Shown here: positions 6,499-13,427 of the stretch, one piece after another
Numbering within the stretch: the first letter of the stretch is position 1
Layout: every line of letters begins with the position of its first letter
Source of the DNA: Micavibrio sp. UBA7689
GTDB taxonomy: Bacteria; Pseudomonadota; Alphaproteobacteria; Micavibrionales; Micavibrionaceae
Length of the DNA: 13,427 nucleotides
NCBI GenBank assembly: GCA_002482805.1
Contig: DLGR01000021.1
Coordinates: forward strand, 89,037 to 102,463
Direction: 5' to 3'
Program-made: the position numbers and the translations under genes
The notes under the pieces: model-generated
What the model was told of the DNA's origin: nothing
The model's input: the letters and a program-made list of their open reading frames with translations, nothing else
The model's database searches: none

Positions 6499-6911
6499 GC
6501 GTGGAGATATTCACCGACGGCGCGTGTTCAGGAAATCCGGGCCCGGGCGGGTGGGCGGCGTTGCTTCGTTATAAAACCACCGAAAAAGAAATCTCCGGCG
6601 GCGAAAGGGAAACCACCAACAACCGTATGGAAATGATGGCTGTGATCGAAGGTTTGGCTGCGCTTACGAAATCCAGCAAAGTTACGCTCTACACCGACTC
6701 GCAATATGTGCAAAAAGGTGTGACCGAATGGATGAAGGCATGGAAAGCGAAAGGTTGGCCATCCCGCATCAAGAATCAGGATCTTTGGTTGCGAATCGAT
6801 GAGCAGGTAACCAAGCACGACGTGAAATTCGTCTGGGTTCGGGGACATGACGGACACGCCGAAAACGAGCGTGTGGATAAGTTGGCAGTTGCGGCGATTC
6901 CAAAGCGTTAG
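6495..6911 (+). CDS. rnhA: Ribonuclease HI
   Basis: RNase HI cuts the RNA strand of RNA-DNA hybrids, removing R-loops and primers in the cytoplasm. In 138 residues the catalytic set is complete: D8 (FTDGACSGNPGPGGW), E46 (NNRMEM), D68 (YTDSQYV) and D128 (ENERVDKLA). The helpful His is H118 in VRGHDGH. A basic handle region, WMKAWKAKGWPSRIKNQDLW (79-98), is retained, as in E. coli RNase HI. The length is slightly shorter than E. coli's because the C-terminal tail is brief. The ATG overlaps the thrB stop in ATGA, giving likely translational coupling. No U-tract terminator follows; the next gene begins about 100 bases on. Confidence 0.97.
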   Translation: MSVEIFTDGACSGNPGPGGWAALLRYKTTEKEISGGERETTNNRMEMMAVIEGLAALTKSSKVTLYTDSQYVQKGVTEWMKAWKAKGWPSRIKNQDLWLRIDEQVTKHDVKFVWVRGHDGHAENERVDKLAVAAIPKR

Positions 6912-6942
6912 CGACCTTTGTTCACAGGGTATGCACAAGCCG

Positions 6943-6967
6943 TAATGGAACTTTTAAGATTCCATTA
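6943..6967 (+). repeat. Perfect 8-base inverted repeat downstream of rnhA
   Basis: TAATGGAA (6943-6950) and TTCCATTA (6960-6967) flank a 9-base loop. There is no T run after it, so it is a poor intrinsic terminator. It overlaps the TTAA-N7-TTAA element and is better read as a possible protein-binding dyad. Confidence 0.5.
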
Positions 6968-6968
6968 A
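6954..6968 (+). promoter_or_regulatory. CtrA-like box (TTAA-N7-TTAA) containing a GANTC site
   Basis: TTAAGATTCCATTAA matches the full TTAA-N7-TTAA spacing of the alphaproteobacterial cell-cycle regulator CtrA. Its spacer includes GATTC, the GANTC recognition sequence of the CcrM DNA methyltransferase. It lies about 46 bases before the start of the 144-residue gene. The bases flanking the TTAA halves do not match the extended consensus, and no -10 box is obvious, so the call is from core motif, spacing and position only. Confidence 0.45.
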
Positions 6969-7013
6969 TGTTTGCAGATGAGCATGGACCTTATGCGAAC
7001 AAGGAGGTTTGCC

Positions 7014-7448
7014 ATGACCGACATCTTAAAAGCGAACGACAACAAGTCCCTGAACGATGTTAGCCTGCCACTGCCGCCTCTTGAACTCAACGGCGGATCC
7101 GATCACGAAATCTACGCCCGTTTTATGCGCCACATAAGATTGGTTCCCAACAGCCGCATCGAAATAAAGGTTCTGTCTGCCATTCAATTCACGGCGGACA
7201 TGCTGGACTCTTCCGATGCAATCGTCGCTAAAACTCTCGCGGATATGGGGCTTCGCGCTCCGCGCCGCGCGTTCCCCGAATCCTATCTCGAATATGTGGA
7301 TCGTTCTTTGATGCGTTCCGGTTTCGAAGTGGGTGGGCCTTGTGCTTCTTCTTTGGAAATGAAGGCGCACTGGGATGAAACAGGTGAAGATAAATTTGCA
7401 GGATTCAAGCGCGACTACACGGTGCTTTCGGAACCTTTGCAGGTTTAA
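7014..7448 (+). CDS. Hypothetical cytoplasmic protein, 144 residues
   Basis: I do not recognise this protein. It starts MTDILKANDNKSLNDV, followed by a Pro-rich stretch (VSLPLPPLEL) and then a mostly alpha-helical, mixed-charge body with no membrane segment or signal peptide. Notable segments are HEIYARFMRHIRLVPNSRIEIKV and the basic LRAPRRAFPESYLEYVD. A single Cys lies in GGPCASS. A very strong AAGGAGG at 7001-7007, 6 bases before the ATG, fixes this start over upstream in-frame codons. It follows rnhA on the same strand with a 102-base gap holding a dyad and a CtrA-like box, which suggests its own promoter. Its TAA overlaps the stop of the convergent PhzF gene. A cell-cycle role would follow only if the box is real. 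Confidence 0.88.
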   Translation: MTDILKANDNKSLNDVSLPLPPLELNGGSDHEIYARFMRHIRLVPNSRIEIKVLSAIQFTADMLDSSDAIVAKTLADMGLRAPRRAFPESYLEYVDRSLMRSGFEVGGPCASSLEMKAHWDETGEDKFAGFKRDYTVLSEPLQV

Positions 7449-8245
7449 ATACTGATCTTGCCTTCGAGATAGGTGAAGGCTTTGCCGCCCATGCGCACGC
7501 GGTCATCTTGAAGTTCGCAAATTAGCGTGCCGCCGCGCTCGGAAACTTGTTTGGCTATCATTTTCGTTTTGCCGAGCCTGCCCGCCCAATAGGGGATGAG
7601 GTTGCAGTGGGCCGAGCCCGTGACGGGATCTTCTTCGATGCCATCGCCCGCGCAAAAGAATCTGCTGATGAAATCGCAATTGTCTTCGGGACCTGCTTTA
7701 GCTGTAATGATGGTGAATTTCCCGCCTTCGCCCAGACGTTTGAAATCAGGTTTGATCGCGTGGATGATTTTGGGGTCGTCATAAACCAGCATATAATCGC
7801 GGCTGACGTAAACTTCGCTGGGCTTGTGGCCGTTCAGGCCGTCGATAACGCAGGCCGGAAGGGCCTCGAACTTTTCCGGGGGGCGCGACGGGAAGTCCAG
7901 AAATAGCATGCCGTTTTCGCGCGTAACGCGCAGATCGCCCACTTTGCGGGTTTTCAGTAAAAGCGGATCGCCGTTGAATCCAAGATGTTCGAAAATCACA
8001 TGCGCGGAGGCGAGGGTGGCGTGCCCACACAGATCAATTTCTGACATCGGCGTAAACCATGTGATGTCGTAATATTTACCGCGCGGCACGATAAAAGCGG
8101 TTTCAGAGAGATTGTTTTCCATCGCGATGCTTTGCATAAGATCGTTCGGAAGGAATTCATCGAGCACGACAACGGCGGCAGGATTGCCCTTGAAGAGCTT
8201 TTCCGCGAACGCATCCACCTGATACATCGGAAACGTCTTAGTCAT
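7445..8245 (-). CDS. PhzF-family isomerase/epimerase-like protein
   Basis: PhzF proteins share a diaminopimelate-epimerase fold of two similar halves. The namesake isomerises a phenazine precursor, but most members have unknown substrates, and no phenazine genes are seen here. The 266 residues contain the typical N-terminus MYQVDAFAEKLFKGNPAAVV, NLSETAF at 45-51 with the predicted catalytic Glu E48, DLCGHATLAS at 71-80, and EEDPVTGSAHC at 204-214 with D206. Length is normal and the protein looks intact. The start was chosen because family homology begins at MTKTF and because ATGACTAA overlaps the end of the preceding penicillin-binding protein gene by 8 bases, which implies translational coupling. 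Upstream in-frame starts would lie deep in that gene. Cytoplasmic. Confidence 0.93.
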   Translation of the reverse strand: MTKTFPMYQVDAFAEKLFKGNPAAVVVLDEFLPNDLMQSIAMENNLSETAFIVPRGKYYDITWFTPMSEIDLCGHATLASAHVIFEHLGFNGDPLLLKTRKVGDLRVTRENGMLFLDFPSRPPEKFEALPACVIDGLNGHKPSEVYVSRDYMLVYDDPKIIHAIKPDFKRLGEGGKFTIITAKAGPEDNCDFISRFFCAGDGIEEDPVTGSAHCNLIPYWAGRLGKTKMIAKQVSERGGTLICELQDDRVRMGGKAFTYLEGKISI

Positions 8246-10220
8246 TGAACTGGATATTGCCTTTTTTCTGCATGTCATTGCTCGGTTTGTATTCAGGCGC
8301 ATTGCCGTTCGGGCTGCCTTCCAACGCGGGGCCGTCGCCGCCTCCCATCAAACGACCTAGGAGATCCTGGAAGCTGAAATCATTCTCTACATTACGCACA
8401 TTGTAATACGACTTCGCGGGTTTGGCCGAGGCCGTTGTCATTATTTCGCGCCACACAGGGGCGGGAACCATGCCGCCTGTCACACGCTTCATGGGTGAAT
8501 TGTCGTCGTTACCGACCCATACGGCACCAGCATATTGATTGGTAAACCCGATGAACCATGCGTCGCGAAAATCCTGCGATGTTCCAGTTTTGCCGGCGGC
8601 CATGTAAGGCCCTTGCGCCGCTTGGCCCGTTCCATATTGTACGACGGATTGCATCATGCCTGTGATCTGGGAAATGTAACCGCGTGCGACGACCTGACGT
8701 GCCGTGCGCTCTTTGGGTTGTTCGTAAATGGTTGTGCCGACCTCGTTCGTGATCTTGGCGATGGCGAAAGGTTCTACCGCCACGCCACCACGGCCGATCG
8801 TGGCATAGGCCGTGACCATTTCCATCATGGGTATCCCGTTGGAGCCAAGCGCGAGGGCAAGGCTGGCTTCCAGGTCTGCCGTAATACCCAAACGCCGAGC
8901 AAGTCCGACGGTTTCTTCCGGTCCTACATCGCGCATCAGATTGACTGATACGGTGTTCAATGATCGCGTGAGCGCTTCGGTCAGCGTCACTTCGCCGTAA
9001 TATTGTCCACCGTAGTTTTGCGGGCGGTAGCGGCCTTCGGTGATGGGTTCATCGACGATGAGACTGCCCGGGTTCCATCCGTGTTCGAGCGCGGAGAGAT
9101 AAACGATGGGTTTGAAAGAAGAACCGGGAGAGCGGAGGGCGTGCGTCACACGGTTATATTCTGAAACTTCATAATCGCGACCGCCGACCATGGCGACGAT
9201 GGCGCCGTCCAGGGACATGAACAACGCTGCGCCTTGTGTAAGATCATAGGTATCGCCATAGGTCAGAACAGCTTTGGTGATCGCGGCTTCGGCGCGCGCC
9301 TGCACGTCACGATCCAATGTCGTTTCGACGACGATGTCTTCTTCGGGAATACCAATAACCCCTTCGACTTGGGATACAATATAATCGGTGAAGTAACGGA
9401 TAGTGTCGCCCGAGGACGGTTTGCGCGGTGGCGAGGGGGGCATTTTGTCGAGTTTGGTGAATTCCGCTTTATCAAGGAATCCCGCTTCATACATGGCGTT
9501 CAAGACCACGCGAGTTCGTTGCGCAGAAAGACTGGGGTTGGAAGAGGGTGAATAGCGCGATGGCGCTTTGAGTAGCCCTGCGATGGTCGCGGATTCACGG
9601 ATGGTCAGCTCTTTCGCGCTCTTGTTGAAATACACCTTCGCTGCTGCGTCGATGCCGTAAGCGCCCGAACCCAAATACACGCGGTTTAAATACGCGGAAA
9701 GAATTTCATCTTTGGTCAGTTTGGTTTCCAGCCAAATGGCGAGCATCGCTTCTTGGATTTTGCGCTTCAGCGTGCGCTCGCGGCTCAAGAACAGGTTTTT
9801 GGCGAGCTGCTGCGTGATGGTCGATCCACCCTGCACGAAACCGGCGTTAACGATGTTAACGCCCATGGCGCGTGCTACGCCCAGCGGGTCAATCCCGAAA
9901 TGGTAATAGAAGCGTCGGTCTTCCGTAGCGATAATGGCTTCGGCCACATGCGGCGGCAATTCTTTCACGGAAACCGTTTCGCCTTTGATGTCACCGTAAC
10001 GGTCTATAATGGTGCCGTCATTCGCTTTGATGATGATGGTCGGGCGGCGTTCGAAAATCATCTGTTCGGTGATGGATGGCAGTTCGCCCGCAAACCATGC
10101 CAGCGTCAGGCCGAGGATCAGCGCGAACCATAAACCGCATACGACAACCCAGCGCATAATTCCACCAAGGAACGTGCCGCTATTGTCATTTTTTTTGGAT
10201 TTTTTCTTTTTGGGTGCCAT
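8238..10220 (-). CDS. mrcA: Class A penicillin-binding protein, PBP1A type (bifunctional peptidoglycan synthase)
   Basis: It polymerises lipid II into glycan strands and cross-links peptides on the periplasmic side of the inner membrane. A Lys-rich cytoplasmic tail (4-10) precedes one transmembrane helix (about 23-45). The glycosyltransferase domain has ATEDRRFYYHFG (98-109, catalytic E100), GGSTITQQLAKNLFLS (131-146) and a KDEILSAYLNRVYLGSGAYG motif (170-189). The transpeptidase domain has the active serine S367 in SSFKP, the SLN triad at 420-422, and KTGTS at 544-548. Both activities should be intact. At 660 residues it is shorter than E. coli PBP1A, suggesting it lacks the extra periplasmic insertion of that protein. 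The C-terminus (about 600-660) is low-complexity. No clear Shine-Dalgarno is seen. It lies 64 bases after mgtE and overlaps the PhzF gene. Confidence 0.97.
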   Translation of the reverse strand: MAPKKKKSKKNDNSGTFLGGIMRWVVVCGLWFALILGLTLAWFAGELPSITEQMIFERRPTIIIKANDGTIIDRYGDIKGETVSVKELPPHVAEAIIATEDRRFYYHFGIDPLGVARAMGVNIVNAGFVQGGSTITQQLAKNLFLSRERTLKRKIQEAMLAIWLETKLTKDEILSAYLNRVYLGSGAYGIDAAAKVYFNKSAKELTIRESATIAGLLKAPSRYSPSSNPSLSAQRTRVVLNAMYEAGFLDKAEFTKLDKMPPSPPRKPSSGDTIRYFTDYIVSQVEGVIGIPEEDIVVETTLDRDVQARAEAAITKAVLTYGDTYDLTQGAALFMSLDGAIVAMVGGRDYEVSEYNRVTHALRSPGSSFKPIVYLSALEHGWNPGSLIVDEPITEGRYRPQNYGGQYYGEVTLTEALTRSLNTVSVNLMRDVGPEETVGLARRLGITADLEASLALALGSNGIPMMEMVTAYATIGRGGVAVEPFAIAKITNEVGTTIYEQPKERTARQVVARGYISQITGMMQSVVQYGTGQAAQGPYMAAGKTGTSQDFRDAWFIGFTNQYAGAVWVGNDDNSPMKRVTGGMVPAPVWREIMTTASAKPAKSYYNVRNVENDFSFQDLLGRLMGGGDGPALEGSPNGNAPEYKPSNDMQKKGNIQFND

Positions 10221-10232
10221 GGCTTTGTCTGC

Positions 10233-10261
10233 TGTATATCTGACGCGGGAAAATGGCGCAA
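10233..10261 (-). promoter_or_regulatory. Weak candidate promoter for the penicillin-binding protein gene
   Basis: In the 64-base gap after mgtE, TTGCGC (10261-10256) and TATACA (10238-10233) on the minus strand are 17 bases apart. Spacing is ideal but the -35 matches only three bases. No T-tract terminator separates mgtE from this gene, so readthrough is equally likely. Confidence 0.3.
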
Positions 10262-10284
10262 ATACGGCCTAAAGTCCAGTTGGT

Positions 10285-11712
10285 TTAGCCTAAAAACAGC
10301 GTTGCCAGCCCTAAAAACGCGAAAAATCCCACGCAGTCGGTTATTGTGGTCAGGAAAATGGACGATGAAATAGCAGGGTCCTGCCCATAACGGTTCAAAA
10401 CAATAGGAATACCCGCACCGAACAGGCCCGCCGATATCAGGTTGATAACCATCGCCATCGCGATAACGAGGCCGAGGATATTGTTTTCAAACCACCATGC
10501 GGCGATAAATCCTACCAATAGGGCGAACAGACATCCGTTGATCAGACCTACAAGGCCTTCTTTCATGATGGCCCGGACGGCGTTGGTGTCCGAGAGTTCT
10601 TTCATGGCGATAGCGCGGACGGCCACGGCGAGGGCCTGCGTGCCGGCATTGCCGCCCATACCAGCGACGATGGGCATGAGGGCCGCCAGCGCCACGACCT
10701 TTTCTATGGTGGCACCGAACATGGAAACAACCGCGGCCGCCATGAACGCGGTGACGAGGTTAACGGCAAGCCAGCGCGAGCGTGAATAGCTGGTATCCAG
10801 AACGGCTCGATACATATCGCCTTCTTCAACACCGGCCATTTTCAAAATGTCTTCGCCGGCCTCTTCATCGATAACATCCAGAACGTCGTCGATGGTGATG
10901 ACGCCGACCAATCGGCCTTCTTCATCCACAACAGGCGCGGAACCGATGCCTTCGCGGCGGAACAAGTGTGCGACTTCTTCTTGGTCGGTCGTGGCGGGAA
11001 TTAAGTGAATGTCCTCAAGCGTGATGTCGTTGATCTTTTCAGAACGCTTGGCACGCACGAGCTTGTTGAGCGGTATCTCGCCTTTGACGTGGTAATAGGG
11101 ATCAACGACGATCAAGCCATAAAAATCATCGGGTATCTCGTCTTCCGCGGCACGTAAATAATCGATGGTTTTGCCGACGGTCCAAAATTGCGGAATCGCG
11201 ACATATTCGCGCTGCATAAGACGCCCTGCGGAGTCTTCCGGATAGCTCAAACCTTCTTCGAGCGCGGTTCTGTTCTTGACCGATAGATGTTTCAGAATGT
11301 TTTTCTGGAACACGGGGTCGAGATCGAGGATCAAATCGAGCGCGTCATCGGAATCCAGCTCGGAAATAATCTGTGCCACGCTGGATGCGGGGAGGGCGGA
11401 CAGAATTTCGTCGCGCAGTTCTGAATCAAGGTGCCAATACACATACGGACTGACGATGTCGTTGAATTTTTCGAAGAAATGCGCACGTTCTTCATTGTTT
11501 ACTTTTCCGAACAGTTCGGCGATGTCGGCGTCGGACAGGTCGTAGAGAAGAGTGCGTAAGACTTCGACGTCTTCTTCGTAAAGCGCATCCAGAATATCGC
11601 GGATGCGCTGATCGGAAAGTGAAAACCCTTCCTCCCGCACTTCTTCCAGAAGTTCGGCTGTGTCGGCTTGGCCCCGCTCGTTCGAAGGGGGGTGAAGCGT
11701 GTCGTCGCTCAT
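10285..11712 (-). CDS. mgtE: Magnesium transporter MgtE
   Basis: MgtE is a homodimeric Mg2+-selective channel of the inner membrane, gated by its cytoplasmic Mg2+ sensor. The 475 residues show an N-terminal helical MgtE_N domain (about 35-160), two CBS domains (about 165-285, with GSAPVVDEEGRLVGVITIDDV at the second), a connecting helix near 286-305, and a C-terminal five-helix membrane domain from about 313. The signature MPIVAGMGGNAGTQ is at 346-359, and the pore Asp equivalent is D459 in TTITDCVGFF. Length is normal. GGGGA lies 5 bases before the ATG. The gene follows maeB by 14 bases and is probably cotranscribed with it. No room exists for an Mg2+ riboswitch directly ahead of it, so regulation is likely at the protein level. 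Confidence 0.97.
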   Translation of the reverse strand: MSDDTLHPPSNERGQADTAELLEEVREEGFSLSDQRIRDILDALYEEDVEVLRTLLYDLSDADIAELFGKVNNEERAHFFEKFNDIVSPYVYWHLDSELRDEILSALPASSVAQIISELDSDDALDLILDLDPVFQKNILKHLSVKNRTALEEGLSYPEDSAGRLMQREYVAIPQFWTVGKTIDYLRAAEDEIPDDFYGLIVVDPYYHVKGEIPLNKLVRAKRSEKINDITLEDIHLIPATTDQEEVAHLFRREGIGSAPVVDEEGRLVGVITIDDVLDVIDEEAGEDILKMAGVEEGDMYRAVLDTSYSRSRWLAVNLVTAFMAAAVVSMFGATIEKVVALAALMPIVAGMGGNAGTQALAVAVRAIAMKELSDTNAVRAIMKEGLVGLINGCLFALLVGFIAAWWFENNILGLVIAMAMVINLISAGLFGAGIPIVLNRYGQDPAISSSIFLTTITDCVGFFAFLGLATLFLG

Positions 11713-11726
11713 CTTGGTCCCCGAAA

Positions 11727-13427
11727 TCAGGCTGCTTTAGAAGGTTTTTTCTTAGGAGTCTTGTCGGTAGTTCTTACGGTTTTGGAGCCGCCGTCCTCGC
11801 ATGCCTGTGCCGCTACGCTGGCCAACGCGGATACGTTCAATATACCACGGGTCGTGACCGATGCGGTAATGATATAAGACGGTTTGGACACACCCAAAAG
11901 CACCGGACCGATCGGAATGCCTTCGCCCAGAATTTTGAGCATGTTGAACGAAATGTTGGCCGCCTCGATATTGGGCATGATGAGGAGGTTGGCGTTATCT
12001 TTCAGTGTCGAATTAGGCATGATGATCTTGCGCACGGCTTCCGAAAGCGCGGCGTCGGCGTGCATTTCCCCATCGATTTCAAGGTCGGGATCGCGTTGCT
12101 TCAAATCTATCGTCGCGGCGCGCATTTTGAACGCCGAGCTGTCGCGGTGCGTTCCAAAATTGGAGTGCGAGAGCATAGCAACTTTGGGGATGATACCGAA
12201 CCGGCGGATTTCTTCGCACGCCATCAACGTCATTTCCGACAATTGCGATATGCTGGGGTCGGGATTCACATGCGTGTCGCAGATGAAGAAGATTCCCTTG
12301 GGTAACAGGATGGCGCGAAGCGCCGCTGCTGTTTCTACGCCGGGTTTCAAGCCGATAATATCCACGACGTGGTGCATATGATCTTGGAAACTCCCCACCG
12401 CGCCCGCGATGATGGCATCCGCATGTCCCATTTGCACCATAAGCGCACCGATCGCAGACGGTTGTGTGCGTACGATCATTTTGGCAACGGCGGGCGTGAT
12501 GCCTCTGCGTTCCATGATGCGGTGATAGGTTTCCCAATAGGATTTGTAGCGCGGATCGTCCTGCGGATCGACCAGTTCGAAATCTTTGCCTTCTTGCATA
12601 TTTAAACGCAGGCGTTTGATACGGGTTGTGACGACTTCGCGGCGGCCTATAATGATCGGTCTGGCAATTTTTTCGTCGAGTACCATCTGGATGGCGCGCA
12701 ATACGTGATCTTCTTCACCCTCGCAGTAAACAATGCGCTTGGGATCGTTTTTGGCGTACGAGAATAGCGGGCGCATGACCATGGTCGAGCGCGCGTTATA
12801 TTGCTGGAGTTTTTCCTTATAAGCATCCCAATCGGTGATCGGGCGTGTGGCAACGCCGGATTCCATGGCTGCTTTTGCAACAGCGATGGAAAGTTCCGTG
12901 ATCAAACGCGGATCAAAAGGTTTTGGAATCATGTAGCTCGGGCCGAACGTCAAATCTTCATTTGGATAGGCTGCAATGACTTCATCGGTCGCTTCGCGGC
13001 GTGCCAATGCTGCAATGGCTTTCACGCACGCGATTTTCATTTCTTCGTTGATCGCCGTAGCGCCGACATCGAGCGCGCCGCGGAAGATAAACGGGAAGCA
13101 CAATACGTTGTTCACTTGGTTTGGGAAGTCGGAGCGACCCGTGCAGATGATAGCGTCCGGTTTGCCCTTGAGGGCTTCTGCAGGCATGATTTCGGGTGTG
13201 GGGTTCGAGAGCGCCATGATAAGTGGAGCTTTGCCCATTTTTTTCACCTTGTCCGCATCCAGAACGTTCGGACCGGAAAGGCCAAGGAAGATATGTGCGC
13301 CGTCGAGAGCGTCTTCGAGCGTTCTTGCATTCGTTTTATTGGCGAATTTTTCCTTGTACTGGTCCATGCCTTCGGCGCGGCCTTGATAAACCACGCCTTT
13401 TCTGTCGCAGACGATGATGTTGTCTTT
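11727..13427 (-). CDS. maeB: NADP-dependent malic enzyme fused to phosphotransacetylase domain (5' end outside window)
   Basis: The enzyme oxidatively decarboxylates malate to pyruvate, giving NADPH. MaeB-type proteins carry a C-terminal phosphotransacetylase-like domain that is thought to sense acetyl-CoA rather than act as a full Pta. The 566 residues seen, numbered from the window edge, begin inside the malic enzyme part, with the NAD(P)-binding region GLSGPNVL (49-56), SNPTPE (74-79) and FPFIFRGALDVGA (111-123). The phosphotransacetylase-like domain follows from about 215 (FSYAKNDPKRIVYCEGEEDH) to about 545, ending in a basic tail DKTPKKKPSKAA. Family members are about 750-770 residues, so roughly 190 N-terminal residues, including the catalytic Tyr, are missing from view. 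It ends 14 bases before mgtE and probably heads the minus-strand run. The NADP preference is inferred from the fusion architecture. Confidence 0.96.
   Translation of the reverse strand, partial: KDNIIVCDRKGVVYQGRAEGMDQYKEKFANKTNARTLEDALDGAHIFLGLSGPNVLDADKVKKMGKAPLIMALSNPTPEIMPAEALKGKPDAIICTGRSDFPNQVNNVLCFPFIFRGALDVGATAINEEMKIACVKAIAALARREATDEVIAAYPNEDLTFGPSYMIPKPFDPRLITELSIAVAKAAMESGVATRPITDWDAYKEKLQQYNARSTMVMRPLFSYAKNDPKRIVYCEGEEDHVLRAIQMVLDEKIARPIIIGRREVVTTRIKRLRLNMQEGKDFELVDPQDDPRYKSYWETYHRIMERRGITPAVAKMIVRTQPSAIGALMVQMGHADAIIAGAVGSFQDHMHHVVDIIGLKPGVETAAALRAILLPKGIFFICDTHVNPDPSISQLSEMTLMACEEIRRFGIIPKVAMLSHSNFGTHRDSSAFKMRAATIDLKQRDPDLEIDGEMHADAALSEAVRKIIMPNSTLKDNANLLIMPNIEAANISFNMLKILGEGIPIGPVLLGVSKPSYIITASVTTRGILNVSALASVAAQACEDGGSKTVRTTDKTPKKKPSKAA

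Noticed and set aside
6972..7013. N-terminal extension of the 144-residue protein
   Set aside because: The extension would swallow the AAGGAGG at 7001-7007, which is ideally placed for the ATG at 7014.
7445..8245. Phenazine biosynthesis cluster suggested by the PhzF-like gene
   Set aside because: No other phz genes are nearby and most PhzF-family proteins are unrelated to phenazines.
10261..10287. Possible terminator after mgtE (imperfect GGCCTAAA / TTTAGCC dyad)
   Set aside because: The stem has a bulge and there is no T tract on the minus-strand side, so it does not fit an intrinsic terminator.
11619..12305. 228-codon open frame on the plus strand across the maeB-mgtE junction
   Set aside because: It is antisense to two intact conserved genes and shows the Arg/His-rich composition typical of a shadow frame.

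Overview
The window looks like ordinary chromosomal DNA from an alphaproteobacterium of moderate GC content (about half GC by eye). Three things point that way: the order HDAC-like deacetylase / xseB / ispA, the trio ispH-thrB-rnhA with an APH-fold homoserine kinase, and a TTAA-N7-TTAA element like a CtrA box. I see no insertion sequence, integrase, CRISPR array, rRNA, tRNA or phage gene. The window is almost fully coding, and no stretch over 300 bases lacks a gene.

Layout. Bases 1-2000 carry, mostly on the minus strand, an HDAC-family amidohydrolase, xseB (exonuclease VII small subunit) and the start of ispA (farnesyl diphosphate synthase, cut by the window edge). A 42-codon gene of unknown function lies between the first two on the plus strand. 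Bases 2032-4013 hold an AGE-family sugar epimerase/isomerase (+) and a convergent unknown lipoprotein (-). Bases 4095-6911 hold ispH, an unknown 113-residue protein with an internal repeat, thrB and rnhA (all +), followed at 7014-7448 by an unknown 144-residue protein. Bases 7445-13427 are one minus-strand run: maeB (malic enzyme-phosphotransacetylase fusion, cut by the window edge), mgtE (Mg2+ transporter), a class A penicillin-binding protein, and a PhzF-family protein that overlaps it by 8 bases.

Function. Two isoprenoid genes (ispH, ispA) feed quinone and undecaprenyl-phosphate synthesis. The PBP1A-type enzyme uses the undecaprenyl-linked product, lipid II, to build peptidoglycan. Other genes cover DNA/RNA maintenance (xseB, rnhA), threonine synthesis (thrB), C4-to-C3 carbon flow (maeB) and magnesium uptake (mgtE).

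I found no convincing new multigene system. The least explained parts are the three small proteins of unknown function. Each has a near-perfect Shine-Dalgarno sequence, while several neighbouring housekeeping genes have none. One carries an internal duplication, and another is preceded by a CtrA-like box containing a GANTC site.
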